From Bacillota bacterium (GTDB taxonomy: Bacteria; Bacillota; Clostridia; Acetivibrionales; DTU013): 64,000 nucleotides of DNA. The translations under genes and the position numbers were made by a program. The notes beneath the pieces were generated by a model. That model had not been told where the DNA came from, searched no databases, and saw nothing but the letters and a program-made list of their open reading frames with translations. The stretch is taken from the NCBI GenBank assembly GCA_023412915.1, contig JAEZRE010000006.1, positions 186,001 through 250,000 on the forward strand, in the 5' to 3' direction. Positions 23,956 to 33,618 of the stretch are shown in pieces. Within the stretch, counting starts at the first letter, position 1; every line of letters begins with the position of its first letter.

Positions 23956-25668
23956 ATGAACCTGAACAGCCAATACTCTTTTTATCCTGTCCAGCCCGAT
24001 AATCCCAGTGATGCGGACAGATATACGCTGGCGTATGACGCGCTTACCCGGAAGGGCTGGCCCGAGGATTTCGGACAGATAATGAAGCTGATGTCCCCGC
24101 CGCCCGATATCACCAACTATGCGAAGCCGGGAGAATTTAAGTCTGTCAGGATCTGCGTAATAGGTGGTGGCTTGGCGGGGCTGGCGGCAGCTTTCGAGCT
24201 GCGGAAGCTGGGCTTTGACATTACTGTTTACGACGCTCTCGAGGACAGGGTCGGAGGACGCATCTATACCTATTATTTTGACAGGCAAAAAAGGCTGTAT
24301 AACGAATTCGGCCCGATGAGGATCCCAGTAATCCATGAGGCCGTATGGCATTATATCAAAACCTTTGATCTGCCGACAAGACCCTTTATTCAGTACAATC
24401 CCAACGGTTATGTCTACCTTAAGAATAAACGTGTTCGCAATGATCCTGACGGTTACAATGTATCAAAGTACATTTATCCGGAATATCCACTCAGGGACTG
24501 GGAGCGAAAGCTTAACTGGCAAAGGCTGCTGGCCATCGGAACCGATGATATCCTGCTGCATGCTTCACAACAGGACAGGGCGGAGATACTTGAGGTAAAA
24601 CCGTATTATGGCAGGAATGCTCTGGTGTGGAGCGATAACAGCAATATCAGGATGATGCAGTACGCGGGCTTGAGCCAGGGTGCCATCAATCTTGTCACCA
24701 ATTTCAATCCTCTGTTGAATGGCAACCTTTATAACAGTTTTATCGATTTTATCGAGGAGGATTATCCTGCAAATCTGACATATCTTTATGAAATACCGGG
24801 CGGTATGACAAGACTGCCGTCTGCATTCTTTGATTCCTTCAGGGACTCCAGCCGATATCCGGGCATTGCCGTGGAGGACCTCGGAAAAGTAAGCTACAAG
24901 GCGGGGCGTCTGGTCACCGGCATTTATTATGATAGTTCCGACGGAAAAGTAATAATAAAACATAAGAAGACAGGAGCAGGCGGAAATGTCAAGGAAAGCT
25001 TCGATTACGCAGTGTGCGCGATCCCGTTTTCTACTCTGAGGACCATTGACATAGATCCTCTGTTCAGCTGGATAAAAATGAGGGCGATTCGCGAGGTCAA
25101 TTATGCGCCGTCCCAAAAAACACTTTTGCTGTTCAGCGAAAGATTCTGGGAAAAGGAGTGGATTGCGGGGGGCTCATCTTTTACCGATCTCCCTCTGGCG
25201 TCCATTTGGTATCCGTCGGATCACGCCCGATATGTCAATGATCCCGCAAACGCCGTAAATCAGTTGAAAGGATTACCTTCAAACGAGCCGGGCGTCCTTA
25301 TAGGCTCGTATAATTTCAACCTTGATACGACGCGTTTAACTAATCAACCTCAAGAAATTCGTTTCAGTGAGATCAAGAGAGAGCTGGAAATGGTGCATGG
25401 CTTGAAGCTTGGGTCTCTTGACGCGACCGCTGTGGCATACAAAACGCTCAATTGGGATGATCAGCCGACGATAAGAGGGGCGTTGGCCTTTTTCTCGCCT
25501 GAGCAGAAAAGGATTTTTTCATATGGCATGGCTCTCCCGGAATACAATGAAAGGATTTTCTTTGCAGGCGAGCACATATCGGCCGTCCACCGCTGGATGC
25601 AGGGTGCGCTGCAAAGCGGGATGCTGGCGGCAAACGAACTGGCTGCCGCATGTAAAAAGCATTCTTAG
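23956..25668 (+). CDS. FAD-dependent amine oxidase
   Basis: 570 residues, no signal peptide. After a ~65-residue N-terminal extension comes the FAD-binding fold: ICVIGGGLAGLAAAFELRKL (glycines from ~70), then VYDALEDRVGGRI, the GG motif typical of flavin amine oxidases (PF01593), then NEFGPMRIP. The C-terminal FAD segment FAGEHISAVHRWMQGALQSG is intact. It would oxidise an amine or amino acid with release of H2O2 and ammonia; L-amino-acid oxidase-like enzymes have similar length. The start ATG 23956 has GGGGAAGGGG upstream. It stands alone between two terminators. Substrate unknown. Confidence 0.88.
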   Translation: MNLNSQYSFYPVQPDNPSDADRYTLAYDALTRKGWPEDFGQIMKLMSPPPDITNYAKPGEFKSVRICVIGGGLAGLAAAFELRKLGFDITVYDALEDRVGGRIYTYYFDRQKRLYNEFGPMRIPVIHEAVWHYIKTFDLPTRPFIQYNPNGYVYLKNKRVRNDPDGYNVSKYIYPEYPLRDWERKLNWQRLLAIGTDDILLHASQQDRAEILEVKPYYGRNALVWSDNSNIRMMQYAGLSQGAINLVTNFNPLLNGNLYNSFIDFIEEDYPANLTYLYEIPGGMTRLPSAFFDSFRDSSRYPGIAVEDLGKVSYKAGRLVTGIYYDSSDGKVIIKHKKTGAGGNVKESFDYAVCAIPFSTLRTIDIDPLFSWIKMRAIREVNYAPSQKTLLLFSERFWEKEWIAGGSSFTDLPLASIWYPSDHARYVNDPANAVNQLKGLPSNEPGVLIGSYNFNLDTTRLTNQPQEIRFSEIKRELEMVHGLKLGSLDATAVAYKTLNWDDQPTIRGALAFFSPEQKRIFSYGMALPEYNERIFFAGEHISAVHRWMQGALQSGMLAANELAAACKKHS

Positions 25669-25698
25669 CTTACCCGGGTCGAATCTAAACCCTTCCGT

Positions 25699-25737
25699 AA
25701 AATCCTTCTGTTCATAATCAACAGAAGGATTTTTTAT
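25699..25737 (+). terminator. Terminator after the amine oxidase gene
   Basis: AAAATCCTTCTGTT pairs perfectly with AACAGAAGGATTTT around CATAATC, followed by more T. Confidence 0.95.
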
Positions 25738-25773
25738 TTTTAATAACGAATTATGGAAAAAGGAGGTGCGGCC

Positions 25774-26484
25774 ATGTCGCTGAATATTCTTTTGGTGGAA
25801 GACGACGAATCTCTGAACAGAGGGATCAGCTTCAAACTTAAAAAGGAGGGCTACCAGGTATATCCTGCGTTCAGCCTGGGACAGGCACGGGATATTTTCA
25901 ATGCCGAAGGTATCGATTTGATCATACTCGATGCGGGCCTGCCGGACGGAAGCGGTTTCGATTTCTGCAGTGAGATCCGTGAGCACAGCAGCGTATATAT
26001 ATTGTTCCTGACAGCCTGCGATCGCGAAACCGACATTGTGACCGGGTATGATACGGGAGGCGACGATTACATAACCAAACCTTTCAGCCTTGCCGTACTT
26101 ATGTCCAAGATCGCCGCGTTCGCCAGAAGAGCCGCCGAAACGGCAAAAGCCCCCGTATCCGGCCAAAACGTACTGGTATCGGGAGACATAACACTTTACA
26201 CTTCGGAAATGAAATTGTTGAAATCAGGGGAACAGATTGAAATAACCAAGAATGAATTCAAGCTGCTTCGGCTGCTGCTCGAAAACGCGCAGCAGGTTTT
26301 GACCAGGGAACGGATATTGTCGGCTCTATGGGACATCGATGGCAACTTTGTGGATGAAAATACGATAGCAGTCAATATAAGGCGGCTCCGGGAAAAGATC
26401 GAGGACGATCCCTCGAACCCGGTATTTATAGGTAATATAAGGGGAATGGGCTACAAATGGCAGGAAGGGTGCAGCAGGATATGA
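25774..26484 (+). CDS. OmpR-family response regulator
   Basis: 236 residues from ATG 25774 (MSLNILLVEDDE), seven bases after AGGAGG; an ATG at 25753 has no site. Receiver with acidic pair Glu-Asp-Asp near 9-11, phospho-acceptor Asp ~53 (LIILDAGLPDGSGFDF) and Lys in YITKPFSL; C-terminal winged helix (LLLENAQQVLTRERILSALW ... TIAVNIRRLREKI). The stop overlaps the kinase start (ATGA). With the kinase and ABC/FtsX genes downstream it matches peptide-sensing modules of Firmicutes (BceRS-AB and relatives), where the regulator switches on the transporter. Confidence 0.92.
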   Translation: MSLNILLVEDDESLNRGISFKLKKEGYQVYPAFSLGQARDIFNAEGIDLIILDAGLPDGSGFDFCSEIREHSSVYILFLTACDRETDIVTGYDTGGDDYITKPFSLAVLMSKIAAFARRAAETAKAPVSGQNVLVSGDITLYTSEMKLLKSGEQIEITKNEFKLLRLLLENAQQVLTRERILSALWDIDGNFVDENTIAVNIRRLREKIEDDPSNPVFIGNIRGMGYKWQEGCSRI

Positions 26485-27707
26485 AGAAAACGATCCTGGC
26501 GTTTTTGATTTTTGCGGTGTTTTGTGCGGCCGTTACATCGGCGTTTTGTCTATCGAGTGTTAACATGCTCCGCAGCGGCCAGCTTCAATTGACTTATGAA
26601 ATAGCGGGGAAAATGGTCGCTGCGTATCCGGAGAAGGAAGAAGAAATATCCCGGGCGGTATTAGGCGCAGCGGACGGACAAGCCTCCGAACTGGGTGAAA
26701 AAGTATTGCGGAAATACGGATATGACGGTAATCTGAACGTCTTGGACGACATAAGGTACAGAGACGGTTATTCAGGTATAATCCTGGCGTTTTTCGCTTT
26801 TTTAGCTGTTATTGCGGTATCCTGCCTGTTGTTGCTCATTGGCGGCAAAAAGGGGACCGACCGGGAGCTGAAGGAGCTTTCGCAGGCTTTGGAAGGGGTG
26901 TTCGAAAACGGACCCGCAGCCGATATCAGGGAAAAGGAGGGCACGGCAGGGCTTCTTTACTCGCAGCTCACGCAGATAGCGGGCCGGATCAGACTGAGCA
27001 TCGGGAAGCTCAACAGGGAGAAGGAAAACGTGCAGGCTCTCGTAACAGATATATCCCATCAGGTAAAAACGCCGCTTTCCTCAATCAAGCTTTTCAATAC
27101 GATGCTGCTAAACGGCGACGCCGACGAGACAGAAGCGAAGGAATTCCTGAGCAGAAGCCGGGATGAGATAAACCGCCTTGAATGGCTGACGGGGTCGCTG
27201 ATAAAAATATCAAGGCTGGAGTCGGGTATGATCGAGCTCGTGCAGGAAAACCGCAGCCTTAACGAGACTGTGAGGAGCGCAATGGAGGGAGTTGCTCAGA
27301 AAGCCTGCGAAAAGAGCATCTCGATCGAACTGAACGCCGAGCGTGATTTTTACGCGCTGCATGATCCTAAATGGACCTGCGAGGCTATTTTCAACATACT
27401 GGAGAATGGCGTCAAATATACGGGAAGCGGCGGTAGGATACTGCTGCAGGTGGTGGAGACCGAGTTTTTCATCCGGCTGGACATTACCGACAACGGGATC
27501 GGCATACCGAAAGAAGAGTTCAACGATATTTTCAAGCGCTTTTACCGCGGCAGGTCTGAAACGGTCAGGAAGACCGAAGGTTCCGGAGTCGGACTCTACC
27601 TGGCAAGAAAAATACTGGAGGAACAGGGCGGCAGTATCATTGTCGGTTCGGCCCCCGGAAGCGGCACGCGGTTCAGTCTTTTCTTACAGAAATGTAAGCC
27701 TCTTTGA
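26481..27707 (+). CDS. Sensor histidine kinase
   Basis: 408 residues from ATG 26481, overlapping the regulator stop by four bases. TM1 ~5-28 (ILAFLIFAVFCAAVTSAFCL), an external loop of ~75 residues, TM2 ~100-122, then a cytoplasmic kinase: His ~193 in TDISHQVKTPLSSIKLF, N-box ENGVKY, G1 DNGIGIP and G2 GSGVGLYLAR. Bce-type kinases usually have almost no external loop; the loop here suggests direct sensing rather than sensing through the transporter. Pairing with the OmpR regulator is certain from the overlap; the stimulus is unknown. Confidence 0.92.
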   Translation: MKKTILAFLIFAVFCAAVTSAFCLSSVNMLRSGQLQLTYEIAGKMVAAYPEKEEEISRAVLGAADGQASELGEKVLRKYGYDGNLNVLDDIRYRDGYSGIILAFFAFLAVIAVSCLLLLIGGKKGTDRELKELSQALEGVFENGPAADIREKEGTAGLLYSQLTQIAGRIRLSIGKLNREKENVQALVTDISHQVKTPLSSIKLFNTMLLNGDADETEAKEFLSRSRDEINRLEWLTGSLIKISRLESGMIELVQENRSLNETVRSAMEGVAQKACEKSISIELNAERDFYALHDPKWTCEAIFNILENGVKYTGSGGRILLQVVETEFFIRLDITDNGIGIPKEEFNDIFKRFYRGRSETVRKTEGSGVGLYLARKILEEQGGSIIVGSAPGSGTRFSLFLQKCKPL

Positions 27708-27750
27708 AAGAGTCCTGTAAGCCTGCCATGATAAGCTTATGATAAATGCT

Positions 27751-28008
27751 GCGCCGGTCGGTTTCATATTGAGAACATGCTACAAGACAAAGAGCCTGTA
27801 AATTCACGCCCTGGTGCTGACAAAATCGTAGGTGCATCGAGCACCTGCAATTTTCGAACAAGACTGCGCTATGTTCCATTAAATCAAACGTGCCTCGCCC
27901 AGGGATCCTGGTCGCTCGAACAGGACGTGATTTTGCCTTGTATTTGCTGAAATTAACAGGCACTATTGTCTCTACGCATACGTTCTCATCATGAAACCGA
28001 CCGACGCC
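27751..28008. mobile_element. MITE-like palindromic element between kinase and ABC genes
   Basis: A 258-bp segment with matching ends: GCGCCGGTCGGTTTCAT on the left and the complement of ATGAAACCGACCGACGCC on the right, with further imperfect pairing inward (TGAGAAC/GTTCTCA, GCCTGTAAATT/AATTAACAGGC). The centre holds a short hairpin TAGGTGC/GCACCTG. No transposase. The end sequence (CTGCGCCGGTYGRTT) resembles those of the elements at 42057 and 45681, so it may be a diverged member of the same family. It would form a huge RNA hairpin in the operon transcript. Confidence 0.65.
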
Positions 28009-28037
28009 ACAATATAATTCATATTTCGGAGGTCGTT

Positions 28038-28766
28038 ATGATAATTCTTGAAACCAGATCACTTAAAAAATATTATGGCAGGGACGAATACCTCGTGAAG
28101 GCGGTCGACGATATCGGTATTTCGGTAGAAGAGGGCGAGTTTATCGCAATTGTCGGAACCTCAGGCTCTGGGAAAAGTACGCTGCTGCACCTGATGGGCG
28201 GCCTCGATCGGCCGACCGCAGGAACAGTGGTCATCGAGGGCAAGGATATTTTCAGGATGAATGACGAGGAGCTTGCGATTTTCAGGCGCAGAAAGATAGG
28301 TTTTGTTTTTCAGGCGTATAACCTTGTCCCCGTGCTTAATGTCCTGGAGAACGTTACGCTGCCCCTGGGGCTTGACGGAGTCGATGCGGATGAGGCGTAC
28401 ATCAGGGAGCTTATGGATACCTTGAATATCTATCCCAAAAAGGACTGCCTGCCCAACGTGCTTTCGGGGGGACAGCAGCAGCGCGTTGCGATCGCACGGG
28501 CCTTGTCCACCAAGCCGTCGATAATACTGGCGGACGAGCCGACCGGAAACCTGGATTCGAAGACCGGGGAGGAGATGATGGCCTTACTCAGGAAGTCTGT
28601 TACCAAGTATCATCAGACCCTCATAGTCATTACACATGACGAAAAGATAGCACAGGTGGCGGACCGGGTCATCCGGATCGAAGACGGACGGGTGGCGGCT
28701 GCCGGAAGCGGGTTAGCCGTCGGCGGAAGCAGTACGGCTGTAAAAGGGGGTGCCGGAATTGAATAG
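28038..28766 (+). CDS. ABC transporter ATPase, MacB/LolD/BceA type
   Basis: 242 residues from ATG 28038, with CGGAGG upstream; an in-frame ATG at 27966 lies inside the palindromic element. Walker A GTSGSGKSTLLHL (~42), Q-loop FVFQAYNLVPVLNV, signature LSGGQQQRVAIARAL, Walker B IILADEPTGNLDSKTG and H-loop VITHDE, all of the LolD/MacB/BceA subfamily that pairs with FtsX-type permeases. A Gly/Ala/Ser-rich tail follows the ATPase. It overlaps the permease start. Probable role: extrusion of, or protection from, antimicrobial peptides, controlled by the upstream two-component system. Confidence 0.92.
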   Translation: MIILETRSLKKYYGRDEYLVKAVDDIGISVEEGEFIAIVGTSGSGKSTLLHLMGGLDRPTAGTVVIEGKDIFRMNDEELAIFRRRKIGFVFQAYNLVPVLNVLENVTLPLGLDGVDADEAYIRELMDTLNIYPKKDCLPNVLSGGQQQRVAIARALSTKPSIILADEPTGNLDSKTGEEMMALLRKSVTKYHQTLIVITHDEKIAQVADRVIRIEDGRVAAAGSGLAVGGSSTAVKGGAGIE

Positions 28767-31182
28767 CATTTCTAATCTGGCAATAAAAGGACTCAAGTCC
28801 GGGAAAAGCAGAGTCATACTGACGATTCTTTCCATAATGCTGTCCTCCTGCCTTTTGACCTGTATAGGGATTTTCGGCTTCAGTATCCGACAGATGCTGA
28901 TCGACCAGGTTATTACGCAGACCGGGGATGTCCACGCCGAGTACAGGAATGTCAGTGACGAGCAGGCTGCCATACTCAAAAATCATGTCAAGGTCGAAGC
29001 TGCCTCGGAAGTGCTGGGCGGCGGCATAAGCCCCCGGTCGGACAAACTCGGCAGTATTTCTCTCGCCGTACAGTACATCGATAATATCGGAATGGTGGGG
29101 CTGTCATTGACGAAAGGCAACATGCCTGTAAATAAGGATGAGATTGTGCTCGAGAACTGGATACTTGAGAAGCTGGGCGTCAAGCCGGAGCCGGGCGAAA
29201 CGGTCACGCTGCCGTGCACAGTTCACGAAGCTGATGGGAAAGCATACATAAAGGATTTTACCTTCAGGCTGAGCGGTGTCCTTAAGGACTCGCCCGTCGC
29301 GGTCAATTGGAACACTTCGGTTATGCTCGTATCGGAGGATTTCATACGCGAAACCGCAGGCCTGTCAGGACCGTCGAGCCATAATGTCGAAGTACGTCTG
29401 AAGAATAAATTCGATATATCTTCCGAAGCAATCAAGCTTGGAAGATCGGCCGGGGTAAAGGATGAAAACATAAAGCTGAACGACAGATATATCGCAGTAC
29501 TTGCGGGCGACGGCAATTCATTGGTTCCGTATATCCTTGTAGCGCTGGTGGTCTTGTTAGCGGCAGGCATCGTGATTTACAACATATTCAACATTTCAGT
29601 GGCACAGAGAATAAGACAGTTCGGCCTGCTGACCGCGGTAGGTACGACGCGGCGGCAAATCAGGAGGATCATTCTCATGGAAGGTCTGTTCCTCTCTGCC
29701 GCGGCCATTCCGGCCGGACTACTGGCAGGGTATTTGCTGAGCCTGCTCGTCATCCCCTCGATAGCCCAGGAAAGCCTCGGCGTCCATGCTACGCCCGTCA
29801 TCTTCCCGGTTGCGGCGGTAGTTTGCCTGCTATCGATAGCTGTTTCGATCGGGAAGCCTTCGAGGATGGCGTCTTCCATATCGCCCGTCGAGGCCATACG
29901 CTATAACGCCTCGGAGTTTTCCAAAAAGAAGACCGCCAGGAAGGGCAAAAAAACAGTCGGGATTTCAAGAATGGCCTGGCTGAACCTTTGGAGGAACAGG
30001 AAAAGAACGGTGGTGACGCTTGTGTCACTGATAATGAGCGGTATTCTGTTTATAGTGATTACCACGATATTATCCGGCATGAATGTTCAGAATCTCACGG
30101 ATACCTACGCTACAGGCGATTTCCAGTTGACGTCCGGTTATCTGAGACTCGGGCAGTGGGAGCCGGGCAAGGATCCTTTGGGAGGCGGGCTCGACGATTC
30201 GATAAGGGACATCGACGGCGTAAAGGAAGCGGATACGGTAATGTACCAGGGATTGTATCTCAAGTACGACAAAAACTATATATATACCGAAGTAAAGCCT
30301 GAAGCGGACGCCGATCTGAACTGTTCCGCCTATGGCTACGACGACGCTTTTATGCAAAAGCAGTTGGAGAATGTTGTGGAAGGAGGGCCTTCCATAGACC
30401 AGCTTAAGAACACGGACAGTGTCTTGGTAACGGCTGCCGATGACGGTTCCTGTCCCTTCAAGCCGGGGGATAAGGTGCAGTTGAAAAAATACACAGGCGA
30501 TGGGAATTTTGAAATGATCGAATTCACTGTGGCGGGAATCGTCGGCAAAAATGTCACGTGGTTGGGTTTTTCAGGGTTCGGGCCGACTTTTATAGCGCAC
30601 CAGGATACCTTCCGCAGGCTGAGCCTTGACGAAAGGCTGGCAAGAATCTGTGTTTATGCGGATGAGGATAAATATGCCGCCGTAGAAAACGCTCTAAAAA
30701 ATATATCCGGAAATATACCCGGAATCACTTATGTATCGCAGAAAGAGACGAATGAGACCCTTGGAAGGCAAATATCGGGCATCAGGCTGGCTGCCCTGTG
30801 TCTTGCCGGAATCATCGGACTTATAGGGATTTTGAATCTTATGAATACCATGATCACTGGTATCCTTTCAAGAAAAAAAGAGATCGGAATGCTACAAGCT
30901 GTTGGCCTATCAAACAAACAGCTCGGCAGGATGCTGCAAATGGAGGGAGCTTATTTCAGCCTGATAAGTGCTGTCATTTCCGTAACGGCCGGAACAGCAA
31001 TCGGTTACGGCCTATTCCAGCTGTTCAAACAGGAGGCAACCTATGCCGAGTATGTTTTCCCAATAGGACCGATATTGTTTATTTTGATCGCCTATACCCT
31101 GATACAGGCAGTAATCACCTTTGCAGTGAAAAACAATCTCGGAAGCGAGTCCATCATCGAAAGGATAAGGCTGAATGAATGA
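28759..31182 (+). CDS. FtsX-type ABC permease
   Basis: 807 residues. TTG 28759 is preferred (AAAGGGGG eight bases upstream); GTG 28750 is the alternative. One N-terminal helix (~20-42), an external domain (~45-250), three helices with the first FtsX core (~255-380), a second anchor (~420-440), another external domain, and a C-terminal FtsX core (~670-800; LCLAGIIGLIGILNLMNTMI ... EIGMLQAVGLSNKQLGRML). This duplicated arrangement is typical of MacB-like/lipoprotein or peptide exporters with about eight to ten helices. It partners the ATPase just upstream. Confidence 0.9.
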   Translation: MNSISNLAIKGLKSGKSRVILTILSIMLSSCLLTCIGIFGFSIRQMLIDQVITQTGDVHAEYRNVSDEQAAILKNHVKVEAASEVLGGGISPRSDKLGSISLAVQYIDNIGMVGLSLTKGNMPVNKDEIVLENWILEKLGVKPEPGETVTLPCTVHEADGKAYIKDFTFRLSGVLKDSPVAVNWNTSVMLVSEDFIRETAGLSGPSSHNVEVRLKNKFDISSEAIKLGRSAGVKDENIKLNDRYIAVLAGDGNSLVPYILVALVVLLAAGIVIYNIFNISVAQRIRQFGLLTAVGTTRRQIRRIILMEGLFLSAAAIPAGLLAGYLLSLLVIPSIAQESLGVHATPVIFPVAAVVCLLSIAVSIGKPSRMASSISPVEAIRYNASEFSKKKTARKGKKTVGISRMAWLNLWRNRKRTVVTLVSLIMSGILFIVITTILSGMNVQNLTDTYATGDFQLTSGYLRLGQWEPGKDPLGGGLDDSIRDIDGVKEADTVMYQGLYLKYDKNYIYTEVKPEADADLNCSAYGYDDAFMQKQLENVVEGGPSIDQLKNTDSVLVTAADDGSCPFKPGDKVQLKKYTGDGNFEMIEFTVAGIVGKNVTWLGFSGFGPTFIAHQDTFRRLSLDERLARICVYADEDKYAAVENALKNISGNIPGITYVSQKETNETLGRQISGIRLAALCLAGIIGLIGILNLMNTMITGILSRKKEIGMLQAVGLSNKQLGRMLQMEGAYFSLISAVISVTAGTAIGYGLFQLFKQEATYAEYVFPIGPILFILIAYTLIQAVITFAVKNNLGSESIIERIRLNE

Positions 31183-31236
31183 TCAGTCCGGGAATTCATA
31201 TTTCTTTGCCGATACTCACAAAATATCGGCGAAGGG

Positions 31237-32688
31237 GTGAATGAAATCGGAAACGATAATGCAAAAGGCAATGTAAAAGGCAATACAAAAGGCGAAGGAA
31301 ATACCGGCGTAGTAACCGCCGAAAAAGTGGGCGGCGGGCCGGATACAAAGGGCAAAGGCTTCAACAGGAACAGCCTGATTATTATGGCTCTTGGAAATAT
31401 CATAGGTTCGGGTATTTTCCTTGGCAGCGGCAGCGTCATATCGCTGGCCGGACCGGCAGCGGCGCTGTCCTATGCCATAGGCGGGTTTATCATGATTTTC
31501 GAGGTCATGTTCATTACTGAAATGACAATTGTCAATCCCGCTCCGGGTTCGTTCAGGGTGCATGCTTCGGAGATATTCGGACCCTGGATGGGCTTCGTAA
31601 ACGGCTGGATGTTCTGGACCAGCGGCGTCCTCGGAATGGCGAGCGAGGTGGCTGCGGCTGCAATTTTTACCAGGCTGTGGCTTCCTCATATACCCTTGTG
31701 GATTTTCTGCATATTCTATGCCGCCCTGATGACGGTCGTCAACCTAACCGATAAAAAAGGCCTGAGCATGATAGAGAGCTGGCTTGCTTCAGTCAAGGTC
31801 ATTGCGCTGGCGCTGTTCATACTGTTCGGCATCCTTCTGGCTGCCGGAATAATCCACCTGGGCTCCATCAAATTCTCGAATATCTTCGGATCGCCCGGTG
31901 ATTTTTTCCCGAAAGGGATAAAAGGCGTGCTGGCTTCACTTATAATGGTCCTGTTTTCATTTACGGGGACCGGAATCATAGGATTATCCATAGCCGAAGC
32001 TGACGATCCCGCTAAGGATGCTCCCCCTGCAATATATGTAACTACGATATCAGTTATCATCATTTATTGTCTTTCCATACTTTTCATTGTTCTCCTGACC
32101 CCATGGGACACCGTATCGACGGATTCCAGCCCCTTTGTCGTCATATTGCAAAAAACGGGGATCGGGTCGGCGGGAGATATACTTAATTTCATTGTGCTGA
32201 CCGCTTCGCTATCGGGGCTGAATTCAGCCATGTACAGCGCCTCGCGCATGCTCAACTCGTTAAGTATCGACAAGCAGGGGCCTAAACTGTTCCTGGTCAA
32301 AAACAAAAACGGCGTACCGGTTTATGCCCTGGGCCTCAGCAGTATAGTTCTAATGTTTACTGCAATATTGTCTTATATCCTTCCGTCGAAGGTATTTATC
32401 ATTCTGGCAGGTGCGAGCGGATTTACGGCAATGTTCAACTGGCTCACTATCTCGACGACGCATTTCTTTTACAGGCGTAAAACCTTGAAGGAAGCGCCCG
32501 CAAAACTAAAATTCAAAGCGCCCGGTTACCCGTACACGTCAATTTTAATGGTTGCCTTGATCATAATGGTTTTTGCGACGTCGCCTCTGTACGAGGGACA
32601 GGTTTCCGGGCTTATAGGCAGCATAGCGTTGTTTGTGGCGCTTGTTCTGACTTACTTGTTTTTGAGATCTGCAAAAAAGCTGAAATAG
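31237..32688 (+). CDS. APC-family amino-acid permease
   Basis: 483 residues, about twelve membrane helices starting at residue ~48. The family motif is at the first helix: IIMALGNIIGSGIFLGSGSV, followed by LAGPAAALSYAIGGFIM and MASEVAAAAIF. The frame opens with a GTG at 31237 directly behind AAGGGG, which leaves almost no spacing, so the true start is uncertain. The first ~45 residues are low-complexity (NAKGNVKGNTKGEGNTG), unusual for the family. A hairpin (TTGCCGATA/TATCGGCGAA, 31208-31234) lies just before the start. It imports or exchanges an amino acid; specificity cannot be read. Confidence 0.85.
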   Translation: MNEIGNDNAKGNVKGNTKGEGNTGVVTAEKVGGGPDTKGKGFNRNSLIIMALGNIIGSGIFLGSGSVISLAGPAAALSYAIGGFIMIFEVMFITEMTIVNPAPGSFRVHASEIFGPWMGFVNGWMFWTSGVLGMASEVAAAAIFTRLWLPHIPLWIFCIFYAALMTVVNLTDKKGLSMIESWLASVKVIALALFILFGILLAAGIIHLGSIKFSNIFGSPGDFFPKGIKGVLASLIMVLFSFTGTGIIGLSIAEADDPAKDAPPAIYVTTISVIIIYCLSILFIVLLTPWDTVSTDSSPFVVILQKTGIGSAGDILNFIVLTASLSGLNSAMYSASRMLNSLSIDKQGPKLFLVKNKNGVPVYALGLSSIVLMFTAILSYILPSKVFIILAGASGFTAMFNWLTISTTHFFYRRKTLKEAPAKLKFKAPGYPYTSILMVALIIMVFATSPLYEGQVSGLIGSIALFVALVLTYLFLRSAKKLK

Positions 32689-32708
32689 TGTTTGAAATTA
32701 TGAACACG

Positions 32709-32757
32709 ATGCACTTTTTGTTATAATTGAAACATGACAAAAAGAATCGAGGTGCAT
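32709..32757 (+). promoter_or_regulatory. Promoter region with inverted repeats before the YitT gene
   Basis: A TATAAT (32722-32727) sits between CTTTTTGT and ACAAAAAG, and these are flanked by ATGCAC (32709-32714) and GTGCAT (32752-32757). The nested inverted repeats could be an operator or a leader hairpin. No good -35 was found. Confidence 0.4.
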
Positions 32758-32758
32758 T

Positions 32759-33616
32759 ATGACAAGAAAAAATCGTACCTTTAGGGAAATCAGGCGGTAT
32801 GTCTTTCTTTTGCTTGGTTCGGTGCTGGCAGCCACCGGGCTTGAAATCTTTCTGATACCCAATAACCTTATAGATGGAGGCATTGTGGGTGTTTCGATTA
32901 TCGCAGGCTATCTGACAAAATTGCCCTTCAGTGTATTTATCGTGTTACTCAACCTGCCGTTTCTGCTCATGGGATATAAACAAATAGGAAAGACCTTTGT
33001 GTTTTCATCCCTGTTTTCGATTGTAGCACTGTCTCTGTGGACGATGCTTCTGCATCCGGTTCCAGGGCTGACGGAGGATGTGCTGCTTGCATCGGTATTC
33101 GGGGGCATTATACTGGGAATAGGCGTAGGTCTTATAATAAGGTATGGGGGTTCGCTCGACGGAACCGAGATGGTTTCGATAATAATAAACGAAAAAACAC
33201 CTTTTTCCGTAGGTGAGATAGTGATGTTCTTCAACATTTTCATATTGGGCAGCTCCGGCCTGATATTCGGCTGGGACAGGGCAATGTATTCGCTGATAGC
33301 ATATTTTATAGCTTACAAAGTAATCGATGTCACTATAGAAGGCCTGGACGAGGCAAAAGCCGCAATTATAATATCGGACAGACATGTGGAAATAGCAGAC
33401 GCCATAATGGCGCGACTCGGCAGGGGAGTTACCTATCTCGAGGGGAAGGGCGCCTATTCCAACGATAATAAAACCGTTCTCTATTCTGTAGTGACTCGTC
33501 TGGAAATAGCGAAGCTCAAATCGATCATACTCGATAAGGATGAAAACGCTTTTGTGACCATAAACGACGTATCGGATGTTATGGGCGGCAAGCACAGGAA
33601 GAGAGCGATTCATTGA
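32759..33616 (+). CDS. YitT-family membrane protein (DUF161 + DUF2179)
   Basis: 285 residues. Five to six membrane helices (residues ~15-200; LLLGSVLAATGLEIFLIPNN, IDGGIVGVSIIAGYL, GGIILGIGVGLIIRYGGSLD GTEM pattern) followed by the soluble DUF2179 domain (~215-280; IISDRHVEIADAIMARLGRG, TYLEGKGAYSNDNKTVLYSV, VTINDVSDVMGG). The two-domain layout is diagnostic of the YitT/YebE group, widespread in Firmicutes and of unknown transport function. GAGGTGCATT precedes ATG 32759. It converges on the ClC gene, whose end is two bases away. Confidence 0.9.
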   Translation: MTRKNRTFREIRRYVFLLLGSVLAATGLEIFLIPNNLIDGGIVGVSIIAGYLTKLPFSVFIVLLNLPFLLMGYKQIGKTFVFSSLFSIVALSLWTMLLHPVPGLTEDVLLASVFGGIILGIGVGLIIRYGGSLDGTEMVSIIINEKTPFSVGEIVMFFNIFILGSSGLIFGWDRAMYSLIAYFIAYKVIDVTIEGLDEAKAAIIISDRHVEIADAIMARLGRGVTYLEGKGAYSNDNKTVLYSVVTRLEIAKLKSIILDKDENAFVTINDVSDVMGGKHRKRAIH

Positions 33617-33618
33617 TA

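Noticed and set aside
25774..27707. OmpR-family regulator and kinase as VanRS
   Set aside because: They are overlapping genes followed by an ABC/FtsX pair, the layout of peptide-sensing modules, and lie 14 kb away; a role in van control cannot be excluded but is not supported.
27966..28037. Upstream in-frame extension of the ABC ATPase
   Set aside because: The extension is the right arm of the palindromic element; ATG 28038 has its own ribosome site and gives the standard N-terminus.
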